64,000 nucleotides of DNA from Gonatopus flavifemur (lineage: Eukaryota > Arthropoda > Insecta > Hymenoptera > Dryinidae). Below the pieces are notes generated by a model. It ran no database searches and was not told the DNA's origin. It saw only the letters and a program-made list of their open reading frames with translations. The position numbers and the translations under genes are program-made. The stretch is from positions 37,812,001 to 37,876,000 of the forward strand of contig JAFFJZ010000001.1 in the NCBI GenBank assembly GCA_018340375.1. The letters run 5' to 3'. This document shows positions 63,401-64,000 of the stretch, piece by piece. Within the stretch, counting starts at the first letter, position 1, and every line of letters starts with the position of its first letter.

Positions 63401-63417
63401 TAACAATGGTTTTTTTT

Positions 63418-63715
63418 AACCAGGGTCCTTCGTCCGATAGGAAATTTTCTCAGTAACGATCTAGCTCGTCGATCTCATAGTTCTGGCTTAGTTCGAAACT
63501 TGGGTCGACTAAAATTTTTTCAGCTCTGCTCGAAGATCGGATCGTTTGAAATTATCGATATCGATCCGGATCGAAGATCGCGGCAACACTACAATTAACA
63601 CAATAATGTTGAGTTTGCACAGAAAATCTTTGAATTTGACAATTTTGTGTGTTAATTTTCTACACAAACGCCGAGTGGATCGTTTTTAACACAAAGTCTT
63701 CAGCCGTATATAGTA
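63418..63715. mobile_element. Fragmented motif-rich element with CGATATCGATC motifs and a CACAGTG-family half copy
   Basis: AACCAGGG at 63420 looks like a CCC-type end. The part to 63590 repeats GATCTAGCTCG, CGAAGATCGGATCG and ATCGATATCGATCCGGATCG. From about 63590 to 63715 the sequence resembles the right half of 28819-29026 (TTGAATTT, AACACA, CGAGTG-ATC order). Confidence 0.45.
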
Positions 63716-64000
63716 TTAATTCACACACAAGTTCATCGTTATTTCAAAGATGCAACATTTCTGATGAAGGGAATAATTCGGTTCGAATTTCGTTAAATCA
63801 GAATATTAAAAATCCCACGATTGTTTTTCAATCCATTCTGATTAAATTGAAGGAAAGAAGGAGTGTGAAAAGATCAAGGGTTTAAAATGAGATGTGATAT
63901 CACGCATATCAATGTCCAGTTGATCGCTTCACCAACTTCGTATTCCCTGGGAGTATAAGAATTACGGACAATCTACGTTGAAGAAAAGAGACTCTTATTG

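Larger units (their letters stand above)
39185..64000 (+). other. Presumed downstream intron of the rst/kirre gene, more than 24.8 kb
   Basis: The frame is cut at a strong donor and no continuation of Ig1 (a frame with the second Ig cysteine in a YxC context) was found on the + strand to the end of the window. Long introns are known in this gene family in flies. The repeats within are listed separately. Confidence 0.65.

Overview
The window looks like non-coding DNA from an insect genome. It is A+T-rich, with no operons or bacterial ribosome binding sites, many microsatellites and dense short inverted-repeat transposons. One coding exon is recognisable, on the + strand at about 38796-39184. 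It encodes the N-terminal region and the first half of Ig domain 1 of an irre cell recognition protein (roughest/kirre family; Kirrel and Neph in vertebrates). The exon has a good splice acceptor and a strong donor. The rest of the window, about 38.8 kb upstream and 24.8 kb downstream, is best read as intron or upstream gene region. Very long introns are known for kirre in Drosophila. A hymenopteran or similar insect fits the composition and repeat style, but I cannot prove the order from sequence alone.

The intronic DNA is dominated by non-autonomous inverted-repeat elements, often nested. Three groups can be separated by their ends and target duplications. (1) CAC-ended elements (CACGGA, CACTGA, CACTGT and similar) are flanked by a 2-bp TA or CA; I find twelve. 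(2) CCC-ended elements (CCCTGGTGAAAA, CCCTTGTGAAAA, CCCGGG-AAAAA) are flanked by a matching 2-bp repeat of varied sequence (AT, CA, AG, TA, TT); I find about ten, including a 2.4-kb palindrome inside a 3.2-kb element. (3) Singletons are a hAT-like element at 52551-52887 with an exact 8-bp duplication, a piggyBac-like palindrome at 59553-60126 with TTAA-CCCT at its left end, and a TA-flanked palindrome at 31442-31658.

The most unusual pattern is inside groups 1 and 2. Many elements are filled with spaced copies of one short self-complementary motif, and each element has its own motif: GGGCCC at 2265-3018, ACTAGT at 7084-10247, AACGTT at 7582-9979, CCAACGTTGG at 22155-22597, TGATCA at 29438-30612, CATATATG at 44061-44410, GTATACGC at 44753-45233, GGGATATTTT at 46164-47100 and CAGCTGT at 48599-48900. 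Known inverted-repeat transposon families do not obviously explain this.

Layout: 1-2.2 kb unique; 2.3-4.6 kb two elements, one interrupted; 7.1-10.25 kb a nested complex; 12.2-13.5 kb, 15.2-16.4 kb and 17.5-18.4 kb elements; 22.2-22.6 kb, 27.0-27.2 kb, 28.6-30.6 kb and 31.4 kb elements; 38.1-38.3 kb an element just upstream of the exon; 38.8-39.2 kb the coding exon; 43.5-47.5 kb an element cluster with a GC-rich island at 45.24-46.16 kb; 48.6, 52.2-52.9, 59.55-60.37 and 63.4-63.7 kb elements. Most other open frames are chance frames.
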